This document shows positions 4,877-6,289 of a DNA stretch of 6,289 nt, in pieces. The DNA lies in contig CALDMH010000050.1 in assembly GCA_937915565.1 (NCBI GenBank), positions 1 through 6,289 of the forward strand, written 5' to 3'. Both the position numbers and the translations under genes were made by a program. Numbering within the stretch: the first letter of the stretch is position 1; the number at the start of each line of letters is the position of its first letter. The notes beneath the pieces were generated by a model. The model was not told where the DNA came from and ran no database searches. It saw only the letters and a list, made by a program, of their open reading frames with translations. The stretch is from an uncultured Clostridia bacterium (GTDB taxonomy: Bacteria > Bacillota > Clostridia > Christensenellales > Borkfalkiaceae).

Positions 4877-5902
4877 TCAGCCGAGCATATTTACGAGAAG
4901 CCCGGGAACGGGCTTTTTATCGTTGTAAAGTTCGAGCCTCGATTCCATATTTTTCTCGATTGCTTCCATTTTCGTTACGGGAAGTTTATAGTTGGAAAGG
5001 TCAATCGCCTTGTTCGATAAAATATTTATCGCCGCCTCCGCGTTTCCGTAACCGTTCGTAACACAAATGTTCGTAAGCTGCTTGCTCATTGCCAAGCCGA
5101 ACGGAATTTTAAGATTAGGCGCGGAGTATCCCACAAGCGCAACTTCCGCCGAGGGGGCTGCGGATTTATAGGCGAGTTCCACGGGTATGCCGGAGCGGGT
5201 GAGATAAATAACCTTTTCCGCCATTCTTCCGCTCGTAAAGGAAGCGATTTCCTTTTCCGTCCGAGGACCTGTTTTAACGGCGTAATAAATTCCCGATTTT
5301 TTGGCGAGAAGAAGTTCGCTCTCGTCGTTTCCGACGAGCACGGGAACGCCTTGATAATATATAATCAGTTGCGCAATTATCGAGCCTAAAACCGACGAGC
5401 CGAACACTGCGACGTGTTCGCCCTTTTCGATTTGAAGTTTATCGATTGCGGAAATGGCAAGCATAACGTAATCGATATAAACGGCGTCGTCGTCCTTAAC
5501 GGTTTGAGGAAGCGGATAAACGTCGTCGGAATCGAGAACCGCGAAATCCTTTAAAAATCCGTCGAAAGTTCTGCCCGCAACGTTGAATTTATAGCATTTG
5601 TCCTGTTTGCCGTTAGCGCAGTGATAACATTCGCCGCAAGGCTTAACTGGCGAAAGAAAAACTCTCGTGCCTTTATCGAGATAAGGCGAAGGTTGCCCCA
5701 GCTCCGTAATTTGCCCGACGGCAGCTCTGCCGGGGATAATCGGAAGCTTGATTGATTTTTCCTCCCCTGCAAAAATCGCTACGTCCTCTTCGGTAATAAG
5801 CGTGCGGGTAAGCTTAACTTTAACGCTGTCAACTCCGCTTAAACTTTCGATTTTATTGATTTCACCGATTTTGCCCGGTTCGGTTATTTGCCAACCTCTC
5901 AT
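4877..5902 (-). CDS. Zinc-type MDR dehydrogenase-like protein lacking catalytic zinc ligands
   Basis: This 341-residue cytoplasmic protein has the medium-chain dehydrogenase (alcohol/sorbitol/threonine dehydrogenase) layout: a GroES-like N-terminal domain (about 1-130) and a Rossmann domain (about 150-290). The structural zinc lobe is intact, with Cys89, Cys92, Cys95 and Cys103 in PCGECYHC and DKC. The nucleotide loop is present as VFGSSVLG (167-173). The catalytic zinc site looks lost: the usual G-I-C-G-x-D reads L-I-T-E-E-D (Thr37 for Cys) and the usual G-H-E reads G-R-A (Arg59, Ala60). The acidic residue that usually ends strand 2 and selects NAD aligns with Gly191. It could be a zinc-independent oxidoreductase or a non-catalytic relative; the substrate is unknown. 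The start is fixed by AAGGTGG (5908-5914), 5 bases from ATG. It is a single-gene unit convergent with the membrane-protein operon and ends in TGA, whereas the other complete genes here end in TAA. Confidence 0.87.
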   Translation of the reverse strand: MRGWQITEPGKIGEINKIESLSGVDSVKVKLTRTLITEEDVAIFAGEEKSIKLPIIPGRAAVGQITELGQPSPYLDKGTRVFLSPVKPCGECYHCANGKQDKCYKFNVAGRTFDGFLKDFAVLDSDDVYPLPQTVKDDDAVYIDYVMLAISAIDKLQIEKGEHVAVFGSSVLGSIIAQLIIYYQGVPVLVGNDESELLLAKKSGIYYAVKTGPRTEKEIASFTSGRMAEKVIYLTRSGIPVELAYKSAAPSAEVALVGYSAPNLKIPFGLAMSKQLTNICVTNGYGNAEAAINILSNKAIDLSNYKLPVTKMEAIEKNMESRLELYNDKKPVPGLLVNMLG

Positions 5903-5916
5903 TTAAACCACCTTTA

Positions 5917-5931
5917 AAAGGATAATCCTTT
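5917..5931. promoter_or_regulatory. 15-bp perfect dyad in dehydrogenase leader
   Basis: AAAGGATAATCCTTT is a perfect inverted repeat (7-base arms around one central A). It lies immediately downstream of the predicted minus-strand transcription start (about 5932) and 2 bases from the Shine-Dalgarno site at 5908-5914. This position suits a repressor operator or a short hairpin at the 5' end of the mRNA. The adjoining CCTTTAAAAGG (5911-5921) could pair in a competing way with the binding-site side. Confidence 0.5.
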
Positions 5932-5938
5932 CCATATA

Positions 5939-5967
5939 ATTATATAGTAAACGGTTTATTTTTGCAA
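5939..5967 (-). promoter_or_regulatory. Promoter for the dehydrogenase-like gene
   Basis: On the minus strand, TTGCAA (5962-5967, 4 of 6 consensus bases) and a perfect TATAAT (5939-5944) are separated by 17 bases. Transcription would start near 5932, giving a leader of about 30 bases that contains the 15-bp dyad and the ribosome binding site. Confidence 0.7.
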
Positions 5968-6072
5968 GTAAAATAACGGCGTGACGAGCAAAAATAATGC
6001 CGAACCCTTCCGCGGGGCGAAGAAGCGAATAAAGAATTGCGAGAAAAAAAGACAAATTATTGATTTAAACGT

Positions 6073-6101
6073 TTGACAACGCCGATTAAATAATATATAA
6101 T
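6073..6101 (+). promoter_or_regulatory. Consensus sigma-A promoter for rpmE
   Basis: TTGACA (6073-6078) and TATAAT (6096-6101) are perfect hexamers with a 17-base spacer. Transcription should start near 6107-6108, about 26 bases before the rpmE ATG. The element is nearly the same as the yceD-rpmF promoter, sharing the ACGC after the -35 and the TAAATAATA before the -10. Between this promoter and the divergent one at 5939-5967, bases 5968-6072 show no gene or strong structure. Confidence 0.9.
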
Positions 6102-6133
6102 AGTATAGCATTAACAATAGCGAGGTGAAAAAT

Positions 6134-6289
6134 ATGAAAGCGGATATACATCCTAAATATAAAATTGTCACCGTCCAGTGCGCTTGCGGAGAAACTTTCC
6201 AAACGGGAACAACCAAGAACGTCGACGTTTTAAAAGTCGATATTTGCAGTAAATGTCATCCGTTCTTCACCGGCAAGCAGAAACTTGTC
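6134..6289 (+). CDS. rpmE: 50S ribosomal protein L31 (zinc form), 3' end cut by window
   Basis: The reading frame runs open for 52 codons to the window edge and matches L31 of the large ribosomal subunit. It begins MKADIHPKYK, contains CACGETF (16-22) and ends in view with CSKCHPFFTGKQKLV (38-52). The zinc ligands Cys16, Cys18, Cys38 and Cys41 mark it as the zinc-binding (C+) type. Only about 15 or so residues of the usual 65-70 should lie beyond the window. GAGGTGA at 6122-6128, 5 bases before ATG, is a strong ribosome binding site. It has its own consensus promoter and is divergent from the dehydrogenase-like gene. Confidence 0.96.
   Translation, partial: MKADIHPKYKIVTVQCACGETFQTGTTKNVDVLKVDICSKCHPFFTGKQKLV

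Noticed and set aside
5956..6216. Hydrophobic minus-strand frame (86 codons) opposite the rpmE start and promoter
   Set aside because: It overlaps a clear L31 gene and its consensus promoter. The hydrophobic product arises from reading AT-rich promoter DNA in reverse, and no binding site supports it.

Overview
This window looks like ordinary chromosomal housekeeping DNA from a low-to-mid GC Gram-positive anaerobe, most likely an uncultured member of Clostridia (Bacillota). Four points support this. The acetate operon pta-ackA is joined to the DUF177 gene (yceD) and rpmF. The Shine-Dalgarno sites are mostly strong. Three clear sigma-A type promoters with 17-base spacers are visible, two of them exact consensus. 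The L32 and L31 proteins have the sequence flavour of that group. Species cannot be named from the sequence alone.

Layout, left to right. Bases 1-135 are the leader of pta. pta (136-1137) and ackA (1154-2350) are 16 bases apart and encode the two-step conversion of acetyl-CoA to acetate with ATP gain. No convincing terminator follows ackA. A perfect consensus promoter (2392-2420) instead drives yceD (2434-2844) and rpmF (2881-3069), and a strong hairpin terminator at 3091-3120 ends this block. A second unit begins at a promoter near 3132-3160. It holds an EamA/DMT-type transporter (3259-4251) and an uncharacterised two-helix membrane protein (4241-4744), which overlap by 11 bases. A 13-bp perfect hairpin at 4758-4786 can terminate in both directions and separates this unit from a convergent gene.

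On the minus strand, 4877-5902 encodes a zinc-type medium-chain dehydrogenase-like protein. It keeps the four structural-zinc cysteines but appears to have lost the catalytic-zinc ligands. It has its own promoter and a 15-bp perfect dyad between the predicted transcription start and the ribosome binding site. Divergent from it, a second perfect consensus promoter (6073-6101) drives rpmE (ribosomal protein L31), which runs off the right edge.

No mobile element, CRISPR array, tRNA, rRNA or recognisable defence or biosynthetic system was found, and no gap between genes exceeds 300 bases. The most interesting signals are small: near-identical promoters on two ribosomal-protein transcription units, an almost leaderless yceD transcript, the dehydrogenase with a missing catalytic metal site and its operator-like dyad, and the tightly coupled transporter/orphan membrane protein pair.
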